In this document: positions 51,547-61,109 of the stretch, piece by piece
Layout: the number at the start of each line of letters is the position of its first letter
Position numbering within the stretch: position 1 is the first letter of the stretch
Source of the DNA: DATMGU01 sp035555315
GTDB taxonomy: Bacteria; Pseudomonadota; Alphaproteobacteria; ATCC43930; CGMCC-115725
Reading direction: 5' to 3'
NCBI GenBank assembly: GCA_035555315.1
Contig: DATMGU010000136.1
Coordinates: 1 to 64,000, forward strand
Length of the DNA: 64,000 nt
Translations under genes and position numbers: made by a program
The notes under the pieces: generated by a model
Database searches by the model: none
Seen by the model: only the letters and a program-made list of their open reading frames with translations
Told to the model about the DNA's origin: nothing

Positions 51547-51933
51547 ATGCTGCTGATCCCTTGCCCGTATTGCGGCGCCCGATCGGAGCTGGAATTCCAG
51601 AACGCCGGCGAGGCGCATATCGCCCGGGCGGCGCGCCCGGCCGAGGCCGATGACCAAGCCTGGGCCCAGTTCCTCTATCACCGCACCAACCCGAAGGGGC
51701 TGCACGCCGAGCGCTGGCGTCACAGCCATGGCTGCGGCCGGTTCTTCAACGCCCTGCGCGACACGGTGAGCGACGCCTTCGTCGCGACCTACCGGATCGG
51801 CGAAACGGCACCGACGCTCGGGGAAAACGCCATCGGGAAAAAACCTCCCAGGAAAAGGGCCCCGGGGAAAACGGACACCGGAAAGACGGGCTCCGTGAAA
51901 ACGGCCGAAGCAACCGACGGGACAGCCCCATGA
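51547..51933 (+). CDS. soxD: Sarcosine oxidase delta subunit
   Basis: The 128-aa product has the short zinc-binding delta domain: MLLIPCPYCGARSELEFQ and RHSHGCGRFFNALRDT contain the ligands. The C-terminal 35 residues (GKKPPRKRAPGKTDTGKTGS...) are an extra Lys/Pro/Gly-rich tail compared with the usual length of about 90-100 aa. The stop overlaps the soxA start by 4 bases. Confidence 0.93.
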   Translation: MLLIPCPYCGARSELEFQNAGEAHIARAARPAEADDQAWAQFLYHRTNPKGLHAERWRHSHGCGRFFNALRDTVSDAFVATYRIGETAPTLGENAIGKKPPRKRAPGKTDTGKTGSVKTAEATDGTAP

Positions 51934-54929
51934 GCGGTCGGTTCCGCTTGCGCCAGGGAGGCCGGATCGATCGGGCGCGGCCCCTGCGGTTCACCTTCGA
52001 CGGCACCTCCTATGAGGGCTTCGCCGGCGATACGCTCGCCTCGGCCCTGCTGGCGAACGGCGTCCATCTGGTCGGGCGTTCGTTCAAATACCACCGGCCG
52101 CGCGGCATCCTGGCGGCGGGCAGCGACGAACCCAACGCCCTGGTAGGCATCGGCGGGCACGAGGCGCGCTACACCCCGAACCTGCGCGCCACCCAGGTCG
52201 AACTCTATGACGGCTTGGTCGCCGAGAGCCAGAACCGCTGGCCGTCGCTGCGCTTCGATCTCGGTGCCATCAACGATCTGGCCTCGCCGCTGCTGCCGGC
52301 CGGCTTCTACTACAAGACCTTCATGTGGCCGAAATCGGCCTGGCGCCTGCTCTATGAGCCGAAGATCCGCGCCATGGCCGGGTTGGGACGCGCCGCCACC
52401 GCCCCGGATGGCGACCGCTACACCCAGCGCTTCGCCCATTGCGAGGTGCTGGTGGTCGGCGCCGGACCGGCCGGCCTGGCCGCCGCGCTCACCGCCGCCC
52501 TGTCAGGCGCGCGCGTCATTGTCGTCGACGAACAATCGGAACTGGGTGGGTCCCTGCTGGGCGATGCGAGCGGCACCGTCGATGGTGTCCCGACCCAGGA
52601 TTGGCTGGCGCGCACGCTCGCCATTTTGCGCGGCAAGGCAAATGTCACCCTGCTGCCGCGATCGACGGCCTTCGGCTATTTCCCGCACAATTTGATCGGT
52701 GTCGCGGAACGGGTGACCCATCATCTGGCGGACGCGGACCCGCGACTGCCGCGGGAGCGGCTGTGGCAGATCCGCGCCGCCGAGGTGGTCCTGGCGGCCG
52801 GTGCCTTGGAACGGCCGCTGGCGTTTCCGGATAACGACCGGCCGGGCATCCTGCTGGCCGGCGCGGCGCAAACCTACGTCAACCGCTATGGCGTGCGTCC
52901 CGGCACGCGGGCGGTGGTGGCGACGGCCCATGACGCCGCTTATCAGGCTGCGATCGATCTCGCGAAAGCGGGGATCGAGATCGCCGGCATCATCGATCTG
53001 CGGCCGGTGGCCGACGGCCCACTGCCCGCCGCCGCGCGCGCCGCCGGCCTGCCGATCACGACCCACGCGACCGTGACCGGCACCAAGGGGCGGCTGCGCG
53101 TATCCGGCGTCCAGGTGGCGACGATCGGTGCCGATGGACCGACCATCGACCCGCGCGGCATCGCCTGCGACCTAGTGCTGATGTCCGGCGGCTATACCCC
53201 CGCGGTGCATCTGGTCTCTCAGTCGAAGGGCAAGCTGCGCTTCGATGAGACGCTCAACGCCTATGTTCCGGACAGCCCCGCCGAACGCGAACGTTCGGCC
53301 GGCGCCTGCCGGGGCGTGTTCGGCCTGGCCGACGCCTTGGCCGACGGGGCCGCCGCCGGCGCCGCCGCCGCGACGGCGGCCGGATATGACGGTGTCGCCT
53401 CGCACAGCTTCACGGCGGTGGCCGCCACCATGGCCGGTGCCGGGTTCCTGGGTGCGACGCCGAGCAACCGTCCGACCGCCAAGGCCTTCGTCGATTTCCA
53501 GAACGACGTGACCGTCAAGGACCTGAAGCTCGCGGTCCGCGAGGGGTTCCGGTCGATCGAGCATATCAAGCGCTACACCACGACCGGCATGGCGACCGAT
53601 CAGGGCAAGACGTCGAACATGAACAGCCTGGGCGTGGTCGCCGAGGTGCTGGGCAAACCGATCCCCGAGATCGGCCTGACCACCTTCCGCATGCCCTATA
53701 CGCCGGTTACCTTCGGCACCCTTGCCGGCACCTCGCGCGGCGAGCTGTTCGACCCTGTGCGTGCGACGCCGACCCACGATTGGGCGGCGGCCCAAGGCGC
53801 CTTGTTCGAGGATGTCAGCCTGTGGAAGCGGGCGCATTACTTCCCCCGGGCCGGCGAGGATCTCCATGCGGCGGTCGCCCGCGAATGCCGGGCGGTGCGC
53901 GACGGCGTCGGCATCTTCGACGCGTCGACCCTGGGCAAGATCGAGATCGTCGGGCCGGACGCGGCCGAGTTCATGAATCGGATGTACACCAATTCCTGGA
54001 CCAAGCTCGAACCTGGCCGGTGCCGCTATGGCGTGATGCTGCGCGAGGATGGCTTCGTCATGGATGACGGCGTCATCGGCCGGCTGGCACCCGACCGGTT
54101 CCACGTCACGACTACGACCGGCGGCGCGGCGCGCGTGCTGGGCATGATGGAAGATTACCTGCAGACCGAATGGCCCACGCTCGATGTCTGGCTGACCTCG
54201 ACGACCGAGCAATGGGCGGTGATCGCTGTGCAGGGCCCGCGCGCGCGCGACGTGCTGACGCCGCTGATCGAGGGCATCGACATCGCCGCCGCGGCGATGC
54301 CGCATATGAGCATCCGCGAGGGCCGGATCTGCGGCGTGCCGACCCGCCTGTTCCGCGTGAGCTTCACCGGCGAACTGGGCTTCGAGGTAAATGTCCCGGC
54401 CGATTACGGCATGGCCGTCTGGCAGGCGATCCTGGCCGCCGGCGCGCGCCATGGCATGACGCCCTACGGCACCGAGACGATGCACGTGCTGCGCGCCGAG
54501 AAGGGCTACATCATCGTCGGCCAGGAGACCGACGGCACGGCGACGCCGGACGATGTCGGCCTCGGCTGGGCGGTCGGCAAGACCAAGCCGGATTTCGTCG
54601 GCATGAGGTCGCTGGCGCGACCGGCGATGACGGAACCCGGGCGCAAGCAACTGGTCGGCTTGTTGACCGAAGATCCGCAGACCGTGTTGGAGGAAGGCGC
54701 GCAGATCGTCGCGACGCCGAACCAGCCGGTGCCGGTGCCCATGCTGGGTCATGTCACCTCCTCCTATTTCAGCGCCTGCCTCGGCCATTCGATCGCCCTC
54801 GCCGTGATCGAGGGTGGCCGGGCGCGGATCGGCTCCCGGCTCTACGTGCCGATGGCGGACCGCACGATCCCGGTCACGCTGGTCGAGCCGGTGTTCTACG
54901 ACAAGGCGGGGGAGCGGTTGAATGGCTGA
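51930..54929 (+). CDS. soxA: Sarcosine oxidase alpha subunit
   Basis: The 999-aa subunit combines an N-terminal ferredoxin-like/NAD domain (FTFDGTSYEGFAGDTLASALLANG, then EVLVVGAGPAGLAAALTAAL) and a C-terminal aminomethyltransferase (GcvT-like) domain ending in SRLYVPMADRTIPVTLVEPV. The latter binds tetrahydrofolate, so the one-carbon unit of sarcosine is captured as 5,10-methylene-THF. Length matches the family. soxG begins 8 bases before its stop. Confidence 0.96.
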   Translation: MSGRFRLRQGGRIDRARPLRFTFDGTSYEGFAGDTLASALLANGVHLVGRSFKYHRPRGILAAGSDEPNALVGIGGHEARYTPNLRATQVELYDGLVAESQNRWPSLRFDLGAINDLASPLLPAGFYYKTFMWPKSAWRLLYEPKIRAMAGLGRAATAPDGDRYTQRFAHCEVLVVGAGPAGLAAALTAALSGARVIVVDEQSELGGSLLGDASGTVDGVPTQDWLARTLAILRGKANVTLLPRSTAFGYFPHNLIGVAERVTHHLADADPRLPRERLWQIRAAEVVLAAGALERPLAFPDNDRPGILLAGAAQTYVNRYGVRPGTRAVVATAHDAAYQAAIDLAKAGIEIAGIIDLRPVADGPLPAAARAAGLPITTHATVTGTKGRLRVSGVQVATIGADGPTIDPRGIACDLVLMSGGYTPAVHLVSQSKGKLRFDETLNAYVPDSPAERERSAGACRGVFGLADALADGAAAGAAAATAAGYDGVASHSFTAVAATMAGAGFLGATPSNRPTAKAFVDFQNDVTVKDLKLAVREGFRSIEHIKRYTTTGMATDQGKTSNMNSLGVVAEVLGKPIPEIGLTTFRMPYTPVTFGTLAGTSRGELFDPVRATPTHDWAAAQGALFEDVSLWKRAHYFPRAGEDLHAAVARECRAVRDGVGIFDASTLGKIEIVGPDAAEFMNRMYTNSWTKLEPGRCRYGVMLREDGFVMDDGVIGRLAPDRFHVTTTTGGAARVLGMMEDYLQTEWPTLDVWLTSTTEQWAVIAVQGPRARDVLTPLIEGIDIAAAAMPHMSIREGRICGVPTRLFRVSFTGELGFEVNVPADYGMAVWQAILAAGARHGMTPYGTETMHVLRAEKGYIIVGQETDGTATPDDVGLGWAVGKTKPDFVGMRSLARPAMTEPGRKQLVGLLTEDPQTVLEEGAQIVATPNQPVPVPMLGHVTSSYFSACLGHSIALAVIEGGRARIGSRLYVPMADRTIPVTLVEPVFYDKAGERLNG

Positions 54930-55485
54930 CGCGACGATGATGCGGAGCGGTGCCTTCGATCGGTTCGCCGAAGCCTCGGCCACGGCATCGATCCGGGCGC
55001 TACCGCCAGCCGCCCGCTTCGTGTTTCGCGGCCGGCCGGCGGCGATCGAGACGGCCGGGATCGCGTTCGGCGTCGCCTTGCCGGGGGAGGCCTGTCGCGC
55101 CGCGACCGCCGGCGACCGGAGCGCCCTCTGGCTCGGTCCCGATGAATGGTTGCTGCTCGGCCCCGACGGCTCCGCCCCGGCGATATCCCAAAGCTTGGCG
55201 AAACCGCTCGCCGCCCTGCCCCATTCCCTGGTGGATGTCAGCCATCGGCAAACCGCCTTGGAAGTGTCCGGCAGCGGTGCCGCGACCCTGCTCAACGCGG
55301 GCTGCCCGCTCGATCTCGACATCAAGACCTTCCCGGTCGGGATGTGCACCCGAACCGTGCTGGGCAAGGCGGAGATCGTGTTGTGGCGCGTCGCCCCGAC
55401 GCGTTTCCATGTCGAAGTCTGGCGGTCGTTCGGCGCCTATGTCTGGCGCTTCCTGGAGGAGGCACGGCTTGAGCGTGGCCCATGA
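54922..55485 (+). CDS. soxG: Sarcosine oxidase gamma subunit
   Basis: The 187-aa product is the fourth subunit of the heterotetramer and has a GcvT-like gamma fold: LWLGPDEWLLLGPD, LPHSLVDVSHRQTALEVSG and GAATLLNAGCPLDLDIKTF are conserved SoxG segments. It overlaps soxA by 8 bases and sdaA by 4, showing one tightly coupled operon. Confidence 0.94.
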   Translation: MADATMMRSGAFDRFAEASATASIRALPPAARFVFRGRPAAIETAGIAFGVALPGEACRAATAGDRSALWLGPDEWLLLGPDGSAPAISQSLAKPLAALPHSLVDVSHRQTALEVSGSGAATLLNAGCPLDLDIKTFPVGMCTRTVLGKAEIVLWRVAPTRFHVEVWRSFGAYVWRFLEEARLERGP

Positions 55486-56852
55486 TTAGCATCTTCGACC
55501 TGCTGAAGATCGGCATCGGACCCTCGTCCTCCCATACGGTCGGGCCGATGAAGGCGGCGGCGGCGTTCATGCGCGGCCTGATCGAGAGTGGTCACGGAAC
55601 GGTGGTGGAGCGCATCCAGGTCGACCTCCTGGGCTCCCTCGCCTGGACCGGCAAGGGCCATGGCACCGACCGGGCGGTGATCCTGGGCCTCGCCGGCGAG
55701 ATCCCGGAAAGTGTCGACGCCGATCATGCGGACCGCATCGTCGCGACCGCCGGCACGGCGCACCGCCTGCGGCTCGCCGAGGGCATCGAGATCGGCTTCG
55801 ACCCGGAGCACGACATCGTGTTCGACACGATGGCCGAGACGCCGGTGCACCCCAACACCCTGCTGTTCCTCGCCTACGACGCCGCCGGGGCCGTGCTGAC
55901 GGTGGAGCGTTGGTGTTCGGTCGGCGGCGGCTTCATCGCCCGCGAAAGCGAGGTCGGACAGCTGGCTTCGTCGCCGGTGACCGTCCCCCACCCGTTCCGC
56001 AACGCCGCCGACCTGCTGGCCGCCGGACGCGCCAGCGGCCTCACCATCGCCCAAATGATGCGGGCGAACGAACTTGCCCTGGCATCGGCGGAGATCGTCG
56101 ATCGGCATGTCGCCCGGGTGACCGAGACTATGATGAGCTGCATCGATCGCGGCATGCGGGCCGAGGGCGAGTTGCCCGGCGGGCTGCATGTGCGGCGCCG
56201 GGCGCATGATCTGCGGGAGCGTCTGGAGGGCCGTCGGGGGGCCAATATCGGCCCGCTGCGCGAGATGATGGACCGGGTCAGCCTGTTTGCCATCGCGGTC
56301 AATGAGGAGAACGCCGCCGGCGGCCGGGTCGTGACCGCGCCGACCAACGGCGCGGCCGGGGTGATGCCCGCCGTGCTGCGCTATTACCGGGATTATTGCC
56401 CCGATGCGGATGCCGCCGGGATCGAGACCTTCCTGCTGACCGCGACCGCGATCGGCGGCTTGTTCAAGATGAACGCCTCGATCTCCGGCGCCGAGGTCGG
56501 CTGCCAGGGCGAGGTCGGCGTCGCCTGCTCGATGGCGGCCGCCGGCCTGGCCGCCGCCCTCGGAGGCACCAACGAGCAGATCGAGAACGCCGCCGAGATC
56601 GGCATGGAGCATCATCTCGGCATGACCTGCGACCCGATCGGCGGTTTAGTGCAGATCCCCTGCATCGAGCGCAACGCCTTTGGCGCGGTGAAGGCGATCA
56701 ACGCCGCCTCGATGGCGCTGAACGGCGACGGCACGCATCGCGTCTCGCTGGATCAGGTGATCGCCACCATGCGCCAGACCGGCGCCGATATGCAGACGAA
56801 ATACAAAGAGACGTCGCTGGGCGGCCTTGCCGTAAGCTTCGCCGAATGCTGA
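55482..56852 (+). CDS. sdaA: L-serine ammonia-lyase, iron-sulfur type
   Basis: The 456-aa single-chain enzyme deaminates serine to pyruvate. It starts MISIFDLLKIGIGPSSSHTVGPMKAA, the family N-terminus, and carries the cysteines for the [4Fe-4S] cluster in GCQGEVGVACSMA and MTCDPIGGLVQIPC. It follows soxG with a 4-base overlap. Context: glycine from sarcosine plus methylene-THF gives serine through SHMT, and SdaA then feeds pyruvate. Confidence 0.95.
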   Translation: MISIFDLLKIGIGPSSSHTVGPMKAAAAFMRGLIESGHGTVVERIQVDLLGSLAWTGKGHGTDRAVILGLAGEIPESVDADHADRIVATAGTAHRLRLAEGIEIGFDPEHDIVFDTMAETPVHPNTLLFLAYDAAGAVLTVERWCSVGGGFIARESEVGQLASSPVTVPHPFRNAADLLAAGRASGLTIAQMMRANELALASAEIVDRHVARVTETMMSCIDRGMRAEGELPGGLHVRRRAHDLRERLEGRRGANIGPLREMMDRVSLFAIAVNEENAAGGRVVTAPTNGAAGVMPAVLRYYRDYCPDADAAGIETFLLTATAIGGLFKMNASISGAEVGCQGEVGVACSMAAAGLAAALGGTNEQIENAAEIGMEHHLGMTCDPIGGLVQIPCIERNAFGAVKAINAASMALNGDGTHRVSLDQVIATMRQTGADMQTKYKETSLGGLAVSFAEC

Positions 56853-56886
56853 ACCACCCGTGACGGATTTGCCAGGAGGCCACCCG

Positions 56887-58161
56887 ATGTTGGATCTCGC
56901 CACAAGCCGGTCTACCCGTAGCCAGCTCACCGAGTTGGTCGCCCGCCGCAAGCCGAACCACAGCCTGGAGGCGCCGTTCTATACCAGCCCCGAGGTCTTC
57001 GCGGCGGATCTGGAGATCATCTTCGGCCGCCACTGGATCTATGTGGGTGTCGAGCCCGATGTGCCGGAACCGGGCGATACCATGGTGGTGGATATCGGCC
57101 GCGTCTCGGTGGTCATCGCCCGCGACGACGATATGGGCATCAGCGCGTTCCACAATGTCTGCCGGCATCGCGGCTCCCGTCTGGTGCATGAGCCGAAATC
57201 GACTGTCGGCAATCTGGTCTGCCGCTACCATCAATGGACCTACGGCCTCGACGGCAAGCTGCTGTTCGCCGAGCATATGGGCAAGGATTTCGATCCCAGC
57301 TGCCATGGGCTGAAGCCGGTCCATCTGCGCTCGGTCGCCGGCCTGCTGTTCATCTGCCTCGCCGAGCAGGCACCCACCGACATCGACGACATGGCGCGGG
57401 TGATGGAGCCGTATCTGGCGCCGCACGACATTCCGAACTGCCGGATCGCCAAGGAAGCCGACCTGATCGAGCCCGGCAATTGGAAGCTCACCATGGAGAA
57501 CAACCGGGAGTGCTATCACTGCATCGGCAGCCATCCCGAGCTGATCGTGCCGCTGTTCGAATACGGCTTCGGCTTTTCACCCGACAGCGTCGATGAGGGC
57601 CGGCGTGAACAGATCGCGAGCTATGACCGGCTGGTGACCGAGCTGCACGCGGAGTGGGAGGCCGGCGGCCTGCCGTCGCGCGAGGTCGACCGGCTGGACG
57701 ACCTCGCCACCGGGTTCCGCACCCAGCGCCTGCCGATCGACCGGTTCGGCGAATCCCAGACCATGGATACGCGCGTCGCCTCCAAGAAACTGCTCGGCAA
57801 GTTCACCAAGCCCAAGCTGGGCGGGCTGTCGTTCTGGACGCAGCCGAATTCCTGGCACCACTTCATGAGCGACCATATCGTGACCTTCTCGGCGATCCCG
57901 CTCGACGCGGAGCGCACCCTGGTCAAGACCAAATGGCTGGTGCACAAGGACGCGGTCGAGGGCGTCGATTACGACCCGGACAACCTCACCAATGTCTGGC
58001 TGGCGACCAACGCCCAGGACAGCGAGTTGGTCGGCTTCGCCCAATCCGGCGTGCGCTCCCCGGCCTATGAGCCCGGCCCTTATTCGCCCTATACCGAAGG
58101 CCTGGTCGAGAAATTCTGCCGCTGGTACATCGGCCGCCTCTCCACCCATCTGGGCCAGTAG
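56887..58161 (+). CDS. gbcA: Glycine betaine monooxygenase oxygenase component (Rieske)
   Basis: The 424-aa protein has an N-terminal Rieske domain with ligands Cys92-x-His94 (NVCRHRGSRLV) and Cys112-x2-His115 (LVCRYHQWTYG). A ring-hydroxylating-type catalytic domain follows, with ENNRECYHCIGSHPELI at the mononuclear iron site. GbcA demethylates glycine betaine to dimethylglycine with formaldehyde release. The assignment over other quaternary-amine Rieske enzymes comes from adjacency to gbcB and soxBDAG. Good ribosome binding site (CAGGAGG) upstream of the ATG at 56887. Confidence 0.88.
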   Translation: MLDLATSRSTRSQLTELVARRKPNHSLEAPFYTSPEVFAADLEIIFGRHWIYVGVEPDVPEPGDTMVVDIGRVSVVIARDDDMGISAFHNVCRHRGSRLVHEPKSTVGNLVCRYHQWTYGLDGKLLFAEHMGKDFDPSCHGLKPVHLRSVAGLLFICLAEQAPTDIDDMARVMEPYLAPHDIPNCRIAKEADLIEPGNWKLTMENNRECYHCIGSHPELIVPLFEYGFGFSPDSVDEGRREQIASYDRLVTELHAEWEAGGLPSREVDRLDDLATGFRTQRLPIDRFGESQTMDTRVASKKLLGKFTKPKLGGLSFWTQPNSWHHFMSDHIVTFSAIPLDAERTLVKTKWLVHKDAVEGVDYDPDNLTNVWLATNAQDSELVGFAQSGVRSPAYEPGPYSPYTEGLVEKFCRWYIGRLSTHLGQ

Positions 58162-58169
58162 ACCGGAAG

Positions 58170-59252
58170 ATGACAGAGCCCGCAGCGATCCCCGAATGGG
58201 GCGCCGAGGATGACGGCGTGCTGGTCTGCCGGCACGTCCGCGACGAGACCCATGACGTCAAGACCTTCGTCTTCGCCACCCCGAACCCGCGCCGGTTCCG
58301 CTTCCAGCCCGGTCAGTTTCTGACGCTGGAGCTGGAGATCGACGGGACGCCGATCAACCGCTGCTACACCATCTCGTCGCCGCCGACGCGGCCCGATCGG
58401 CTGACCATCACGGTGAAGCGCGTGCCGGGCGGCCCGGTGTCGAATTGGCTGCACGACACTTTGCGGCCCGGCATGACGATCCGCGCCACCGGCCCGCATG
58501 GCGAGTTTTCCATCGCGTATCAGCCGGCCGCCCATCTCCCGGCGCCGAAATACCTGTTCCTGTCCGGCGGCAGCGGCATCACCCCGCTGATGTCGATGGC
58601 GCGCAGCCAGCACGATCTGGCGGCCGAGACGGATACCGTGTTCGTGCACAGCGCGCGCAGCCCGGCCGACATCATCTTTCGCGACGAGCTGGATCTGATG
58701 ACCCGGAACCTGCCCGGCTTCCGCGTCGCGGCGGTCTGCGAGACGGATGCGGCGGGAGAGCGATGGGGTGGCTATCGCGGCCGGCTATCGGCGCCGATGC
58801 TGCGGCTGATCGCACCGGACCTGCTGGAGCGGACGGTCTTCACCTGCGGCCCCGCCCCCTATATGGCAGCGGTCCGCGCCATGCTGGACGCCGAGGGCTT
58901 CGATGCCGCCCGGTATCACGAGGAAAGCTTCGACTTCGCCGCCCTGGCTGGAGAGCCGGAAGCCGAACCCGCCGCCGACGCGGCCGTCGCGACCTACCAA
59001 GTCGAGTTCACGCGCAGCCAGCGCAGCATCACCTGCGATGCCAACACCACCGTCCTCGCCGCGGCCCGCGCCGCCGGCATGCGCCTGCCCTCCTCCTGCA
59101 CCCGCGGGCTCTGCGGCACCTGCAAAAGCAAGCTGGTCACCGGCGAGGTGTCGATGACCCATGCCGGCGGCATCCGCCAGCGCGAGATCGACCAGGGCCA
59201 GATCCTGATCTGCTGCTCGAAGCCGCTGGGCGATTTGGTCATCGATCGGTAG
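58170..59252 (+). CDS. gbcB: Glycine betaine monooxygenase reductase component
   Basis: The 360-aa product is a ferredoxin-NAD(P)H reductase with three parts: an FAD-binding barrel (INRCYTISSPP), a nucleotide-binding half (YLFLSGGSGITPLMSMAR, VFTCGPAPYM) and a C-terminal plant-type [2Fe-2S] domain (LPSSCTRGLCGTCKSKL and ILICCSKPLG). It passes electrons to GbcA. It begins 8 bases after the gbcA stop. Confidence 0.9.
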   Translation: MTEPAAIPEWGAEDDGVLVCRHVRDETHDVKTFVFATPNPRRFRFQPGQFLTLELEIDGTPINRCYTISSPPTRPDRLTITVKRVPGGPVSNWLHDTLRPGMTIRATGPHGEFSIAYQPAAHLPAPKYLFLSGGSGITPLMSMARSQHDLAAETDTVFVHSARSPADIIFRDELDLMTRNLPGFRVAAVCETDAAGERWGGYRGRLSAPMLRLIAPDLLERTVFTCGPAPYMAAVRAMLDAEGFDAARYHEESFDFAALAGEPEAEPAADAAVATYQVEFTRSQRSITCDANTTVLAAARAAGMRLPSSCTRGLCGTCKSKLVTGEVSMTHAGGIRQREIDQGQILICCSKPLGDLVIDR

Positions 59253-59311
59253 GAGGCGCGACGGGACGCCCCACGGCCGAAGACGACGCTATCGAAGAAC
59301 ATGGGGGCAGT

Positions 59312-60031
59312 GTGAGCGACAGTTTCACGGAATCGACGCTCGGCTATTGGCAGGAGCTGACCGATAAGGTTCCGGCCCGCTTCGCCACCACGCCGCCGTA
59401 TCGCCATGGTTATCCCGTGCGCCTGCCCTGTGGGCGCGTGCTCGTGTTGCCGCTGCGCCGCCTGCCGGATGGCGAGCATGCGGTGGCGTCGCTCATCGCC
59501 AACCAGGCATCGCATGGGGTCGTCGCGGCCCTCGCGGATCACATGGCCGATCAGGCACGGGCGCTCGGCGCCGAGCTCGTGGTCGGATTGCCGACACTGG
59601 GGCTCTCCTTCGCCGCCCTTGTCGCCGAACGGCTTGGCCAGGCGCGCTATGCGCCGCTCGGCTATTCGCGCAAATTTTGGTACGAGGACGGCCTTGCCGA
59701 GCCGGTATCGTCGATCACCAGCCCCGCTTCGGACAAGTGGCTGCGGCTCGATCCCAATCTTCTACCGCTGTTCGACGGACGCCGGGTGGTGCTGGTCGAC
59801 GACGCGATCTCGACCGGCGCCACCGCCATCGCGGCCTGCCGCCTGCTTCGGCGGCTGGGTGTGGAGATCGCCGGCATCGTGGTCGCGATGAAGCAGAGCA
59901 ATCGCTGGGTAGCCCCACTCGCCGCGACGGCGCCGGCACCGCCGGTGCGCGCCGTCTATGGCTGCCCGATCTTCACGCGGGGCGACGATGGCTGGTGGCC
60001 GATCGCCGAGACGATACCCGATTTGCCTTGA
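59312..60031 (+). CDS. Phosphoribosyltransferase family protein
   Basis: The 239-aa product has a type I phosphoribosyltransferase fold. VVLVDDAISTGATAIAACRLL is the PRPP-binding loop and ELVVGLPTLGLSFAALVAERLG precedes it. It starts with GTG at 59312 (GGGGGCA upstream). It is not pyrE or apt by sequence length and flanks, and the substrate cannot be named. Confidence 0.8.
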   Translation: MSDSFTESTLGYWQELTDKVPARFATTPPYRHGYPVRLPCGRVLVLPLRRLPDGEHAVASLIANQASHGVVAALADHMADQARALGAELVVGLPTLGLSFAALVAERLGQARYAPLGYSRKFWYEDGLAEPVSSITSPASDKWLRLDPNLLPLFDGRRVVLVDDAISTGATAIAACRLLRRLGVEIAGIVVAMKQSNRWVAPLAATAPAPPVRAVYGCPIFTRGDDGWWPIAETIPDLP

Positions 60032-60153
60032 TGCCACGGAGTACCCCGGGCAATGCCGAGCGAAGCCCGTGCGTGTGGAGTCCCGCGCTGCTATATTCCA
60101 TCCCCATGCGACGCCCAAATATCGAAAAATTTCATTTTGTGTGAGAGAGCGGC

Positions 60154-60825
60154 ATGACAACGGGTGAAAATTTCTGGGATTTTTTTAATGCGGTCGTAGC
60201 CCCGAAATTGGCATTGCGTGAAATATCGTTTCGAAAAATATTTGAATACCTGGATAAATTTCCACCCCCCATCACCATTGTCGAGACGGGCTGCGCTAGA
60301 CAACAAGACAATTGGTCAGGCGACGGCCAAAGTACGATCTTGTTTGATCGGTACGTCACATCGCGAGGGGGCGGATCGAAAGTATATTCGGTCGACATCA
60401 ACGCCACGGCCGTGGAGATTTGCAAATCTCAAGTAAGCGAGAACGCCTCCGTATATAACGAGGATAGCGTCGTCTTTCTGCATCAAATTTCAAATTTCTT
60501 TGTCAAAAATAAAATACAAGTCAATTTCGTATATCTTGATTCTTTTGACGCGGATCTGAATTACTGGTTCCCTTCGGCGGCGCACCACCTAAAGGAACTG
60601 CTGGCCGTATCCCGCTGCATGAACAGCTCGACCCTTTTGGTTGTCGATGATTGTCCAAAAAACGTACACGTGTTCCAAGAGGATGGTGGACAGAATAAAA
60701 GCCTCGGAGAGCCACTGATCGCCGGAAAAGGCAAATTGATCGCGGAATTCGCCCCGAAAGTCGGCATGGATTTGTTGTTTTCGCATTATCAAGCGGGATG
60801 GACTGGGTTCAATAAAGAAACTTGA
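60154..60825 (+). CDS. SAM-dependent methyltransferase-like protein
   Basis: The 223-aa product contains ITIVETGCARQQDNWSGDG, SKVYSVDINATAVEICKSQV and LLVVDDC, which fit the glycine-rich loop and acidic strand of a class I methyltransferase fold. Family membership is not certain. Base and codon use are visibly A/T-rich compared with every neighbour (many AAA, AAT and TTT codons), suggesting recent transfer. GAGAGA precedes the ATG. Confidence 0.6.
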   Translation: MTTGENFWDFFNAVVAPKLALREISFRKIFEYLDKFPPPITIVETGCARQQDNWSGDGQSTILFDRYVTSRGGGSKVYSVDINATAVEICKSQVSENASVYNEDSVVFLHQISNFFVKNKIQVNFVYLDSFDADLNYWFPSAAHHLKELLAVSRCMNSSTLLVVDDCPKNVHVFQEDGGQNKSLGEPLIAGKGKLIAEFAPKVGMDLLFSHYQAGWTGFNKET

Positions 60826-61109
60826 TCCGTCAGGAACTCGGACGCTTCCGTATTACGGCTATCCGCCCCGCACCGGCCGCCGACCTGGCATCGCCGTGAC
60901 GTCAAATTCGGGAAGCGTGTGGCGTTCCGGCATTGCAGGCATTGCCATAAGACATATTGGAAATCCGCGTAGCGGCTCCACACTGCAAGCGCACTGATCC
61001 AATAATCGGCGACGCTCCGGGGTTTTTCGCTCATAGCCTTTGCGACGGGCGGCTTTGATCCCTTGAACGCGATCCCGAACCTCACCTGAACTCCGATAGG
61101 TATCGCGGA
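60826..61109. other. Intergenic region, doubtful small frame only
   Basis: A minus-strand frame of 98 codons (60789-61085) covers this area but overlaps the upstream gene, has no evident ribosome binding site and matches no family I know. I treat the region as noncoding or as an eroded gene. Confidence 0.4.

Noticed and set aside
53172..55367. 731-codon open frame on the minus strand opposite soxA and soxG
   Set aside because: It is an antisense shadow of strongly conserved sarcosine oxidase genes, with Arg/His/Ala-rich composition and no recognised motif.
60789..61085. 98-codon minus-strand frame with a CLQC motif, considered as a transposase remnant
   Set aside because: The motif alone is too little; no family pattern, ribosome binding site or terminal repeats support a mobile element.
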